The notes beneath the pieces were generated by a model that was not told the DNA's origin, ran no database searches, and saw only the letters and a list, made by a program, of their open reading frames with translations. Positions 1 to 5,215 of a DNA stretch of 14,609 bases are shown here, piece by piece. This DNA is from an uncultured Muribaculaceae bacterium. GTDB taxonomy: Bacteria > Bacteroidota > Bacteroidia > Bacteroidales > Muribaculaceae. The number at the start of each line of letters is the position of its first letter. Within the stretch, counting starts at the first letter, position 1. Position numbers and translations under genes: made by a program. The stretch is from positions 1-14,609 of the forward strand of contig CAJUBM010000073.1 in NCBI GenBank assembly GCA_910584735.1, in the 5' to 3' direction.

Positions 1-92
1 CGAAGAGGCGGAGCCGAAAATCACCTCTCCCAACTTCTGCTTTCTTTCTTCGGGTGGCTTGCCCCGGAGGTCCGGCGCCACTACCATCCGGC
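1..92. repeat. Partial copy of G+C-rich intergenic palindromic repeat
   Basis: The right arm (about 48-92) reads GGAGGTCCGGCGCCACTACC near its end and matches the right arm of the full hairpin repeat at 8583-8738. Positions 1-13 (CGAAGAGGCGGAG) match the inner end of that element's left arm, so the rest of the left arm lies upstream of the window. The interior (about 14-47) differs from the other copy. It sits about 34 bp beyond the terminator of the minus-strand gene at 187-591. I infer a dispersed non-coding repeat family, not a gene. Confidence 0.75.
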
Positions 93-125
93 CAATCTAA
101 GGTCATTGGGTAACAAATTTCGCGT

Positions 126-161
126 AAAAAAAGCGCTGTATCTGAATTTTGATACAGCGCT
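126..161 (-). terminator. Intrinsic terminator of the small secreted-protein gene
   Basis: A perfect 11-bp stem (AGCGCTGTATC at 132-142, GATACAGCGCT at 151-161) encloses an 8-nt loop. On the minus strand it is followed directly by seven T (126-132 read in reverse, overlapping the stem base). It begins 26 nt beyond the stop codon of the 187-591 gene. This is a textbook rho-independent terminator. Confidence 0.9.
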
Positions 162-186
162 CCATGCCTTATATGCAGGCAAAAGT

Positions 187-591
187 TTATTTCACCGGGC
201 CGTCCTTCACAAGGTCGCCGAGAGTCTTGTATTTGGCAACTTCCTGGTCAACCTGCTGCTTCAGGGCGTCCTCAGGAGCACCCATATACTTATTAAGAGC
301 CTTCATGAAATTCATCAGCGAAGCCGAGACGTTTTGTTTGTCCTCTTCGGTAAGGACATAATCCTTATAAGGCTCCATCTCCTTTTCCATCGCTTCCATC
401 TGGGGCTTCAGCGGCTCAAAAGCCTTTTCAAGCTGGGAGGGGTCCGATACGGACTCAACAATCGCAGCCATACCATCGAAAACGGTACACATCTTGGCTA
501 CACATTCCCCTCCGTTCTGAGGAGCCTGCGCGCGGCAAGGAACAACCATTGCGGCAACCGCCACGACAAGCATCAAAATAAGTTTCTTCAT
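187..591 (-). CDS. Small secreted helical protein, unknown function
   Basis: A 134-residue protein that I do not recognise as a named family. Residues 1-21 form a clear Sec signal peptide (MKKLILMLVV start, hydrophobic core, cleavage near CRA/QA), so it is exported to the periplasm or beyond. No canonical lipobox precedes Cys19. The mature part is about 112 residues, charged and predicted helical, with eight methionines (for example QMEAMEKEMEP) and one CX4C pair (C30, C35) that could form a disulfide. The ATG at 589-591 is the only start that keeps the signal peptide. There is no Shine-Dalgarno site, as is usual for Bacteroidetes. The gene is monocistronic, with its own promoter at 671-702 and terminator at 126-161, divergent from the membrane-protein operon. 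Short helical exported proteins like this are common in gut Bacteroidales and mostly uncharacterised. The gene call is firm; the function is unknown. Confidence 0.85.
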   Translation of the reverse strand: MKKLILMLVVAVAAMVVPCRAQAPQNGGECVAKMCTVFDGMAAIVESVSDPSQLEKAFEPLKPQMEAMEKEMEPYKDYVLTEEDKQNVSASLMNFMKALNKYMGAPEDALKQQVDQEVAKYKTLGDLVKDGPVK

Positions 592-670
592 TTTTCTATA
601 ATTATTGGTTAAAAACTATATATCCGATTGCTATAGGCACATGAAAACCGCTTTTCCGACACCTACGCCA

Positions 671-702
671 CAAATGTAGGAAAATATTGCCATCCTCACA
701 AA
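671..702 (-). promoter_or_regulatory. Bacteroidetes-type promoter for the small secreted-protein gene
   Basis: Read on the minus strand, TTTG (702-699), 20 nt, then TACATTTG (678-671) matches the Bacteroides primary-sigma consensus TTTG/TAnnTTTG in sequence and spacing. Transcription would start near 667, giving a leader of about 75 nt. Confidence 0.75.
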
Positions 703-810
703 CCATTACCACACAAATTCCCAATTACACAGATTTAACCGGGCTGAATCAAACTCACAGTTCCGGCTGACTGCTTAATCTGCATTTTTTTGAAAAAAAT
801 CACTTCAAAA

Positions 811-842
811 TTTGGTTTATAACATAAACCTGTTTAACTTTG
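811..842 (+). promoter_or_regulatory. Promoter with embedded palindromic operator for the membrane/HTH operon
   Basis: TTTG (811-814), 20 nt, TAACTTTG (835-842) is a full match to the Bacteroidetes consensus. The spacer is filled by an interrupted palindrome, GTTTATAACATAAAC (815-829; arms GTTTAT/ATAAAC), directly abutting the -33 element. A repressor bound there would occlude RNA polymerase. Predicted start of transcription is near 846, with a leader of about 100 nt that contains a second copy of the palindrome. Confidence 0.75.
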
Positions 843-901
843 CAGCCAAGAAGGATAAAGAGTGACATCGCGCGAGTTTGCTCTTTTATTTTTCAGGATA
901 T

Positions 902-924
902 GGTTTATACCATAAACTTGTTTA
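902..924 (+). promoter_or_regulatory. Second operator copy in the leader
   Basis: These 23 nt match 814-836 at 21 of 23 positions, in the same orientation, with starts 88 bp apart. The core palindrome is GTTTATACCATAAAC (903-917). Unlike copy one it is not flanked by recognisable -33 or -7 elements, so it looks like a binding site and not a second promoter. It ends 21 nt before the ATG at 946. Confidence 0.6.
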
Positions 925-945
925 CACGCACTAAACCTTGGTAAA

Positions 946-1572
946 ATGGAAGAAAGAAAAATCACTGAAACAGAGAGCATCGAAATCATCACCGCGATGA
1001 TCTCCCGAACAAAAGACCGCCTCGTCAAGGGTGGAGGAGATATACTATTGATGTGGGGCTACCTAATCATAGCAATCACAGCGTTGGTTTGGATCCTTCT
1101 TATCACAACCCACAATCAGGCAGTCAACTGGTTATGGTTCCTAATCTGGATTATCGGCGGAATTGCCACTCCGATTATGGCCAGGAAGAAACAGGCAGAC
1201 AGTGGAGTGAAGAGCTATAGCGACAAACTCGGTTCACAGATTTGGTCGGTAGTCGGCCTCAGCGCCATTGCCACAACACTTTGTTGTCTTGGATTTCTTC
1301 TTTTCGGAGGGAAAAACTCATGGGCGGCGATGTTTGCTTTCGCCTTGATTATCGTCCCGTTCGCAGAGATTGCCCAAGGATTGATTATCCGGGAAAAAAG
1401 TCTCGTAGCAGGAGGAAGCATAGGGCTGGCAGTGGGAATATTCACAATTTGCTGCATTGCCGCCGGTGTCACATTGTATGCCAACTGTTTTATGCCGCTT
1501 TTCATAGCAGCATTTGCAGGCATGATGATTATTCCCGGCCATATATTGAACCATAAGGCAAAGAACAAATGA
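946..1572 (+). CDS. Six-helix inner-membrane protein, first gene of a regulator-coupled operon
   Basis: A 208-residue polytopic membrane protein with no named family that I can assign. A charged N-terminal segment (1-30) is followed by six hydrophobic stretches at about 32-54, 61-78, 100-120, 126-148, 155-175 and 180-200, and a short basic tail (NHKAKNK). A polar loop at 79-99 separates helices 2 and 3. No signal peptide, catalytic motif or transporter signature is visible. The stop codon overlaps the ATG of the winged-helix gene (ATGA, 1569-1572), so the two are translationally coupled and probably act together. Such pairs of a small polytopic protein and an HTH_34-type regulator recur in Bacteroidetes, but the membrane partner's role is unknown. 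The ATG at 946 is chosen because it begins an acidic-basic N-terminus and lies 21 nt after the operator copy. The gene is well supported; the function is open. Confidence 0.85.
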   Translation: MEERKITETESIEIITAMISRTKDRLVKGGGDILLMWGYLIIAITALVWILLITTHNQAVNWLWFLIWIIGGIATPIMARKKQADSGVKSYSDKLGSQIWSVVGLSAIATTLCCLGFLLFGGKNSWAAMFAFALIIVPFAEIAQGLIIREKSLVAGGSIGLAVGIFTICCIAAGVTLYANCFMPLFIAAFAGMMIIPGHILNHKAKNK

Positions 1573-1850
1573 AAGAACTGGATCCATTGCTGCACTCCCA
1601 GCTGAGACTTGCCGTAATGTCGATTCTGATGAATGTCGAAGAAGCCGATTTTGTCTATCTTCGTGAGAAAACCGAATCAACCGCCGGCAACCTGAGCGTT
1701 CAACTCGACAAACTTTCCTCAGCGGGCTATATCTCCGTCGAAAAAGGCTTCGTAGGCAAAAAGCCCCGCACGGTATGCCGAATCACCCCCCATGGCCGCA
1801 ATGCCTTCGAGGAATATGTCGATGCCCTGAAACAATATATCAACCTATAA
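1569..1850 (+). CDS. Small winged-helix transcriptional regulator (HTH_34/MarR-like)
   Basis: A 93-residue protein made almost entirely of one winged helix-turn-helix domain, resembling PF13601 (HTH_34), a MarR/PadR-related fold. Helix 1 is about 9-22 (LRLAVMSILM), the recognition helix about 37-52 (STAGNLSVQLDKLSSAGY), and the wing about 53-72 with basic residues (GKKPRTVCRITPHG). The final helix, 76-90, may dimerise. There is no effector domain and no cysteine pair typical of a metal sensor. It overlaps the upstream membrane-protein gene by 4 nt. The likely role is a dimeric repressor of its own operon, binding the GTTTAT/ATAAAC palindromes at 815-829 and 903-917. That link is inference from position and symmetry. 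The signal it responds to is unknown; the membrane partner could supply or transduce it. Confidence 0.85.
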   Translation: MKELDPLLHSQLRLAVMSILMNVEEADFVYLREKTESTAGNLSVQLDKLSSAGYISVEKGFVGKKPRTVCRITPHGRNAFEEYVDALKQYINL

Positions 1851-1885
1851 TCTCATTACCTTTTTAGCTCTCAAGAACCTCCATC

Positions 1886-1944
1886 GGCCGGTGAACTGTA
1901 CTCCAAAAGTTTTGAGTCTGACTTTAAAATGCAGTTTACCGGCC
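1886..1944. repeat. 59-bp inverted-repeat relic resembling fused IS3/IS150-type ends
   Basis: Arms GGCCGGTGAACTG (1886-1898) and CAGTTTACCGGCC (1932-1944) pair at 12 of 13 positions. The inner sequence TGAACTGTACTCCAAAAG resembles the IS3-family (IS150 group) terminal pattern TGAACTGCACCCCAAAAG, and the other side (ACTTTAAAATGCAGTTTA) resembles the opposite end. There is no room for a transposase. It could be a deletion remnant, a tiny non-autonomous element, or simply a 3' hairpin of the HTH operon. No T-run follows the second arm. Confidence 0.45.
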
Positions 1945-1975
1945 TACATTCCCTCTTTTAGAATATGAATGTTAA

Positions 1976-2008
1976 AATCGAACGAAACTCAACTTTATCG
2001 TTGCGATT
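1976..2008. promoter_or_regulatory. Imperfect palindrome, candidate antitoxin operator
   Basis: AATCGAACGA (1976-1985) and TCGTTGCGATT (1998-2008) form an inverted repeat with a one-base bulge and a 12-nt centre. It covers the -33 element (2000-2003) of the TA promoter, where autorepression by the HTH antitoxin would be expected. The role is inferred from position. Confidence 0.45.
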
Positions 2009-2031
2009 ATTGTTTTTATGACATAACTTTG
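2000..2031 (+). promoter_or_regulatory. TA promoter predicting a leaderless transcript
   Basis: GTTG (2000-2003), 20 nt, TAACTTTG (2024-2031) matches the Bacteroidetes consensus. With the -7 element centred at -7, transcription starts at about 2035-2037, and the toxin ATG is 2036-2038. The toxin reading frame would thus begin at or within a nucleotide or two of the mRNA 5' end. Confidence 0.65.
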
Positions 2032-2035
2032 CAAC

Positions 2036-2413
2036 ATGATAACGAAAGAAGATGTTGAAAAGTTTCTGGGAAATTTTTATGTCAAAGTAAAGGTTTTTGG
2101 TCTTAGTTTCAGAAATGACAGACAAAAGAATCAGACTGCCCTTGCAGAACTCGGCATAACAGCCCATATCCGTGAACGTATCGTAATGGATATAAAATGG
2201 CACGATTATTCTGATGGTCCGATTATTGATACCTTAAACAATTATGGAGAGATGTGGGTGTTCGGAAAAGACTTTGAAGGACATGAGATTTACATAAAGA
2301 TTTCAATTAATGAAAGTGAACCAAATGCAATATGCATATCATTCCATGAAGCGGAACATCCGATGTATTATCCATTAAAGAGCCACAAGCATGAGCCAGA
2401 CAATGACAGATAG
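2036..2413 (+). CDS. MqsR/RelE-like toxin of a type II toxin-antitoxin pair
   Basis: A 125-residue cytoplasmic protein, probably an mRNA-cleaving (ribonuclease) toxin of the MqsR/RelE superfamily. Residues 33-66 (TALAELGI, then a helix, then DYSDGPIID) and the C-terminal sheet 71-112 (GEMWVFGKDF, EIYIKISI, AICISFHEAEHPM) follow the MqsR layout: helical start, then strands ending in ...YLKITV...VSFK. This C-terminal pattern is typical of Bacteroidetes proteins annotated as MqsR-family toxins. No single catalytic residue can be proved by eye. His105 and His109 near the end, Lys88 and Arg26 are candidates. The frame overlaps the antitoxin gene by 23 nt, toxin first, as in mqsRA. The region is visibly more A+T-rich than the housekeeping genes to its right, consistent with horizontal acquisition. 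Confidence is high that it is the toxin partner and moderate for the MqsR assignment. Confidence 0.7.
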   Translation: MITKEDVEKFLGNFYVKVKVFGLSFRNDRQKNQTALAELGITAHIRERIVMDIKWHDYSDGPIIDTLNNYGEMWVFGKDFEGHEIYIKISINESEPNAICISFHEAEHPMYYPLKSHKHEPDNDR

Positions 2414-3332
2414 GCAGTTTTGCAAAGAAGTGAGAACCTTGAAATTCCGCAAGGAAGAGTATGAATTCGTTTGTTCTTTCTTCATTGACAAGAACGGGGA
2501 AGAATGGACTACCACGAATCTGGATGAAGCTAATATCAACCAGGTTTATAACCAGTACAGGGTTCGACATGGAATTCCGTTTCCGGCGGAAATCGCTCAT
2601 TTACGTGATTACTACGAAGTTTCTGCATCTATGATGTCTGAGATACTGGGATTTGGAACTAACCAGTGGCGATTGTATGAGGACGGTATGATGCCCAGCG
2701 AATCAAATGCCCGGGCAATAATCGCAGTCAGATCGAAGTCCATATTTCTTGAATATTTAGAAGCAGCTAAAGATGAAATTGGAGAAAGACTTTATTCCCG
2801 AATCAAAGAGCGTGTGGAGAAACTGCCTGACTATATCCGTCCATCCAAGCCGTCAGAAACAAGCGGATACGTATCTTACAACTCCAAGAAGATCGCAGAA
2901 GCTATGAAGTTCTTCACCAAGACTCTAAATGGAGTATTCACCACTAAGATGAACAAACTGCTTTTCTATACTGACTTCCTCAAATACAAGCACGATGGTT
3001 TCGGCATGACCGGTTTGGAGTACAGAGCCATTACCTATGGCCCCGTACCAAATGGTTACGGCGAAGTTTACACACGAGCCAAAGGCATAGAGATGGAAGA
3101 TTACATCTACCCCAACGGCACAAGCGGTCAATTGCTTACGTCCTTAGAGGCTCCGGATATGAGCGTATTTTCCGATGCTGAAAAAGATATTCTCTCCGCT
3201 GTATGCAGGCGTTTCAAAGATGCGAATGCAGGCGAGATTTCCGAACAGAGCCACCAGGAGAAAGGATGGATTGAGTGCGTGGAAAACAAGAAGCTAATTC
3301 CGTACAGATATGCCTTCGACATCTCCGAATAA
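2391..3332 (+). CDS. HTH plus Panacea (DUF4065/SocA-like) antitoxin
   Basis: A 313-residue two-part antitoxin. Residues 1-60 correspond to the YgiT/MqsA zinc-finger position but contain only two separated cysteines (C11, C28) and no CxxC pairs, so metal binding is probably lost. Residues 66-108 are an Xre-type HTH (HLRDYYEVSASMMSEILGFG, then NQWRLYEDGMMPS). After a linker, residues 165-300 form a Panacea/DUF4065 domain: KLLFYTDFLKY, a hallmark GLEYRAITYGPVPNGYG, and a C-terminal EISEQSHQEKGW. In studied systems the Panacea domain neutralises many unrelated toxins while the HTH autoregulates. Here it should bind the 2036-2413 toxin and repress the shared promoter. The ATG at 2391 overlaps the toxin end; an in-frame ATG at 2403 is a possible alternative. 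Toxin-first order with overlap suggests translational coupling. Domain assignment is strong; the partner relationship is inferred from adjacency. Confidence 0.8.
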   Translation: MSQTMTDRQFCKEVRTLKFRKEEYEFVCSFFIDKNGEEWTTTNLDEANINQVYNQYRVRHGIPFPAEIAHLRDYYEVSASMMSEILGFGTNQWRLYEDGMMPSESNARAIIAVRSKSIFLEYLEAAKDEIGERLYSRIKERVEKLPDYIRPSKPSETSGYVSYNSKKIAEAMKFFTKTLNGVFTTKMNKLLFYTDFLKYKHDGFGMTGLEYRAITYGPVPNGYGEVYTRAKGIEMEDYIYPNGTSGQLLTSLEAPDMSVFSDAEKDILSAVCRRFKDANAGEISEQSHQEKGWIECVENKKLIPYRYAFDISE

Positions 3333-3502
3333 GCAATAATATAACGTAAAATCAGGGAGACTCTCTACTACCATAGAAACGCTCAAATTCAAATCATTGC
3401 TGCACAAATTAAGCATAGCCTACCCAACCGGTTTTAGGATAAAAAAAACAGCGCATATTCAAGAACGAAGTGCAAAATTCTCGTTCTGAACAGCCCAATA
3501 TT

Positions 3503-3590
3503 TTTTGAGGCACAAGGCTTAATGGCGGATTGGGGATGGGGCTTCACAAGCCCTCAGCCCCTCCCCAATCCGATATTAAGCCGCTCAAAA
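3503..3590. repeat. Long hairpin inside the left end of the IS
   Basis: Arms 3516-3543 (GGCTTAATGGCGGATTGGGG start) and 3556-3582 are complementary except for a two-base mismatch and one bulge, with a 12-nt loop. TTTTGAG (3503-3509) and CTCAAAA (3584-3590) extend the symmetry. RNA read in from outside would fold strongly here, about 80 nt before the transposase start. That arrangement would damp transposase expression from flanking promoters, as in other ISs that insulate themselves (inference). Confidence 0.7.
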
Positions 3591-3612
3591 TGTAACTTTC
3601 AACTTGCAATAC

Positions 3613-3635
3613 AAAAAAAGGAGACCGAAGTCTCC
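3613..3635 (-). terminator. Intrinsic terminator facing out of the IS left end
   Basis: On the minus strand this reads GGAGACTTCGGTCTCC followed by seven T (3619-3613): a perfect 6-bp stem with a TTCG tetraloop and a full T-tract. It would stop transcripts running antisense to the transposase and leaving through the left end. Between it and the IS end no minus-strand gene is visible. Confidence 0.75.
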
Positions 3636-3646
3636 CTGAGATTAAC

Positions 3647-3654
3647 TAATTTTG
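3647..3654 (+). promoter_or_regulatory. Possible -7 element for the transposase
   Basis: TAATTTTG matches TAnnTTTG and would start transcription near 3658, leaving a leader of about 5 nt before the ATG at 3663. No convincing -33 TTG is present at the right distance, so the promoter would be weak. Confidence 0.4.
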
Positions 3655-3662
3655 TGTTGCAG

Positions 3663-4652
3663 ATGTATAAACAATTAACCTCGCAGCAAAGGTCACAAAT
3701 TTTCGCCTTACTGCAAAGAAAAACTCCGAGAAAAGATATCGCCTCCATTGTGGGGTGCAGTCAGTCAACACTGAGCCGCGAGATAGGACGCAACTCGACT
3801 GAAAAGGGCAACTATCTGTGGGATAAGGCCCATGCCAAGGCCATGGAGCGCAGGAGACGTACAACTTCCAACCGAGCAAAGGATCCGGCTGTCGTATGGG
3901 AGGCGCTTGATCTGCTTTTGGAAAAGGACTGGTCTCCCGAACAGATATCGGCCGACATGCGACGCCGTGGAAAGTTTATCTCCCATGAGCTTATTTACCG
4001 TAACATCCGTGCGGATCGAAGCGGCAGACTCGCCGCCCATTGCCGCCATAAGATGAAGTACAACCGTCACGGTCGCCCCGACCGTACTACAAAAGTGAAG
4101 AATATCCCGGAACGTGTGAGTATCCATGAACGACCTGCGGAAGCCGACGGCAAGCGCTTCGGTGACTGGGAGATGGACACAATTGTGGGCAAGGACGGCA
4201 AAGGCGCTATCGTCACCCTTACCGAGAGAAGCACCAACATGTTGCTTATGGAAAGGCTCCCTCTGGGAAAGCATCCCGAACCGCTGGCAAAAGTCGTTAT
4301 CAGGCTTTTGTTCCCCTACAGGCACACTGTACGCACCATTACTACCGACAATGGTTCTGAATTCTGTTGCCACCGATTGATTTCAAAGGCACTGACTCCC
4401 AAAGGGGCAAAGTTCCGCAACCTGGTGTTTTTTGCCGATTCATATTCTTCTTGGCAGAAAGGCGCCATTGAAAATGCAAACAAACTAATCCGGCACTATA
4501 TCCCAAAGGGAACCGACTTCTCATCATTGTCGGATGAATTCATCCGTAAAATACAGCATAAAATAAACCAACGGCCTCGCAAAAAACTGAATTTCGACTC
4601 CCCTAAAAATGTTTTCTTCCGACAAATCGTTAATTTTGCACTTGCCAGTTGA
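3663..4652 (+). CDS. IS30-family transposase
   Basis: A 329-residue DDE transposase that cuts and joins the IS ends. The N-terminal helix-turn-helix (about 17-44: QRKTPRKDIASIVGCSQSTL) binds the inverted repeats. A second helical segment (90-118, WSPEQISADM) is typical of IS30. The catalytic core shows D172 (GDWEMDTIVG), D229 (TTDNGSEF) and E270 in YSSWQKGAIENANKLIR, followed by the family's YIPKGTDF and NQRPRKKLNFDSP motifs. Length and motifs match a complete enzyme. I chose ATG 3663 because the frame upstream to 3522 runs through the long hairpin and encodes a proline/serine-rich stretch unlike any transposase. The last codons cross the right inverted repeat, and the stop (4650-4652) lies about 7 nt beyond the apparent IS end. 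No frameshift or premature stop is seen, so it looks functional. Confidence 0.93.
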   Translation: MYKQLTSQQRSQIFALLQRKTPRKDIASIVGCSQSTLSREIGRNSTEKGNYLWDKAHAKAMERRRRTTSNRAKDPAVVWEALDLLLEKDWSPEQISADMRRRGKFISHELIYRNIRADRSGRLAAHCRHKMKYNRHGRPDRTTKVKNIPERVSIHERPAEADGKRFGDWEMDTIVGKDGKGAIVTLTERSTNMLLMERLPLGKHPEPLAKVVIRLLFPYRHTVRTITTDNGSEFCCHRLISKALTPKGAKFRNLVFFADSYSSWQKGAIENANKLIRHYIPKGTDFSSLSDEFIRKIQHKINQRPRKKLNFDSPKNVFFRQIVNFALAS

Positions 4653-4703
4653 GAGTAGGACAGAGTATAGCGTACGAATTCCGCTGAAAAATAGTGGGAG
4701 GAA

Positions 4704-4736
4704 TTGTGGGTGATTGTGAAAAAATTCGTAAATTTG
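4704..4736 (+). promoter_or_regulatory. Promoter of rpmE2
   Basis: TTG (4704-4706), 22 nt, TAAATTTG (4729-4736). The -7 element is a perfect match; the spacing is slightly long. Transcription would start near 4740, giving a leader of about 73 nt. Confidence 0.55.
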
Positions 4737-4812
4737 CAGGCCATTACTACGAATCGCCCTACCAGCGATGCTTCCAATAAATTTCGAATTATAATTGTAG
4801 ACGTACAAAATA

Positions 4813-5067
4813 ATGAAAAAAGACATCCATCCCTCCAACTACCGCGAGGTTGTTTTCAAAGATATGTCGAATGAGGAAACATTTATCACCCGTTCGACCG
4901 TCGCTGCCAAGGAGACTATCGAAATCGATGGCGTGACCTATCCCCTGGTTAAGCTGGAAATCACAAGCTCGTCACACCCCTTCTTCACCGGCAAGCAGAA
5001 GCTGGTCGATACCGCAGGACGTGTCGACAAGTTCCGTTCACGCTACGGCGACCGCAAGAAAAAATAA
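4813..5067 (+). CDS. rpmE2: 50S ribosomal protein L31, type B
   Basis: An 84-residue protein of the large ribosomal subunit, sitting at the bridge between the 50S and 30S heads. It matches the type-B (C-minus) L31 pattern: start MKKDIHPSNY, then VVFKDMSNEETFITRST, the conserved EITSSSHPFFTGKQKLVDTAGRV, and a basic tail FRSRYGDRKKK. The zinc-binding cysteines of type-A L31 are absent, so it is the zinc-independent form. Length is normal. In Enterobacteria type-B L31 is a zinc-starvation backup repressed by Zur; many Bacteroidetes appear to use it as the main L31. I see no obvious Zur-like palindrome at the promoter. It is a single-gene unit with its own promoter (4704-4736) and a strong terminator (5090-5141). 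Confidence 0.96.
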   Translation: MKKDIHPSNYREVVFKDMSNEETFITRSTVAAKETIEIDGVTYPLVKLEITSSSHPFFTGKQKLVDTAGRVDKFRSRYGDRKKK

Positions 5068-5089
5068 ATCGTCATCCCGACAGATACAT

Positions 5090-5141
5090 ACGTTGGCGCG
5101 GCTCTATTTCGTAACCACGAAGGAGCCGCGCCAACGTTTTT
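5090..5141 (+). terminator. Intrinsic terminator of rpmE2
   Basis: A perfect G+C-rich 14-bp stem (CGTTGGCGCGGCTC at 5091-5104, GAGCCGCGCCAACG at 5123-5136) is extended inside by TTCGT/ACGAA and outside by an A-T pair, and followed by TTTTT. It ends well before the fumarase promoter, separating the two genes. Confidence 0.92.
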
Positions 5142-5177
5142 CTGCTCTCAAAAGTAGCCTGATACGGAAATTTTCAT

Positions 5178-5185
5178 TACTTTTG
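5178..5185 (+). promoter_or_regulatory. -7 element of the fumarase promoter
   Basis: TACTTTTG matches TAnnTTTG. The -33 region (about 5150-5158, AAAAGTAG) is a poor match, so strength may depend on other factors. Transcription would start near 5189, with a leader of about 27 nt. Confidence 0.5.
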
Positions 5186-5215
5186 CGCTACGAACCAACT
5201 AAATACACCATAGAC

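Larger units (their letters stand above)
3468..4643 (+). mobile_element. IS30-family insertion sequence, about 1.18 kb
   Basis: Terminal inverted repeats are AAGTGCAAAATT (3468-3479) and AATTTTGCACTT (4632-4643), perfect over 12 bp and matching at roughly 17 of 21 when extended inward. They bracket a full IS30-type transposase gene. No target duplication is evident next to these ends, so the exact boundaries may be off by a few bases. The left end holds a 27-bp-arm hairpin (3516-3582) and a minus-strand terminator (3613-3635). The insertion lies 135 bp past the antitoxin stop. The stretch 3333-3467 between them holds nothing that I can identify. Confidence 0.7.

Noticed and set aside
1..92. 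A coding frame through the G+C-rich repeat at the left edge
   Set aside because: The same arms occur at 8583-8738 in a clearly non-coding palindrome with a different interior, so a repeat explains it better.
106..612. 168-codon open frame on the plus strand opposite the small secreted protein
   Set aside because: It runs through the minus-strand terminator and has no promoter or family resemblance. The minus-strand gene has a signal peptide, promoter and terminator, so this is its antisense shadow.
857..886. AAAGAG/CTCTTT stem with following T-rich stretch in the membrane-operon leader, as an attenuator
   Set aside because: Only 6 A/T-rich base pairs around an 18-nt loop; too weak to claim, though it lies between the two operator copies.
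3462..3486. AGAACGA/TCGTTCT hairpin after the antitoxin gene as a terminator
   Set aside because: It overlaps the left IS inverted repeat and the T-run is about 14 nt away, so it is not a convincing terminator for the TA operon.
3522..3662. Upstream extension of the transposase to an ATG at 3522
   Set aside because: These 47 codons lie inside the long hairpin and read as low-complexity Pro/Ser/Gln sequence. The family N-terminus begins at MYKQLTSQQR (3663), after a -7-like element.
5021..5215. Upstream extension of the fumarase frame to 5021
   Set aside because: It overlaps the end of rpmE2 and its terminator. The family start is ATG 5216, which places the cluster cysteines at the E. coli FumA positions.
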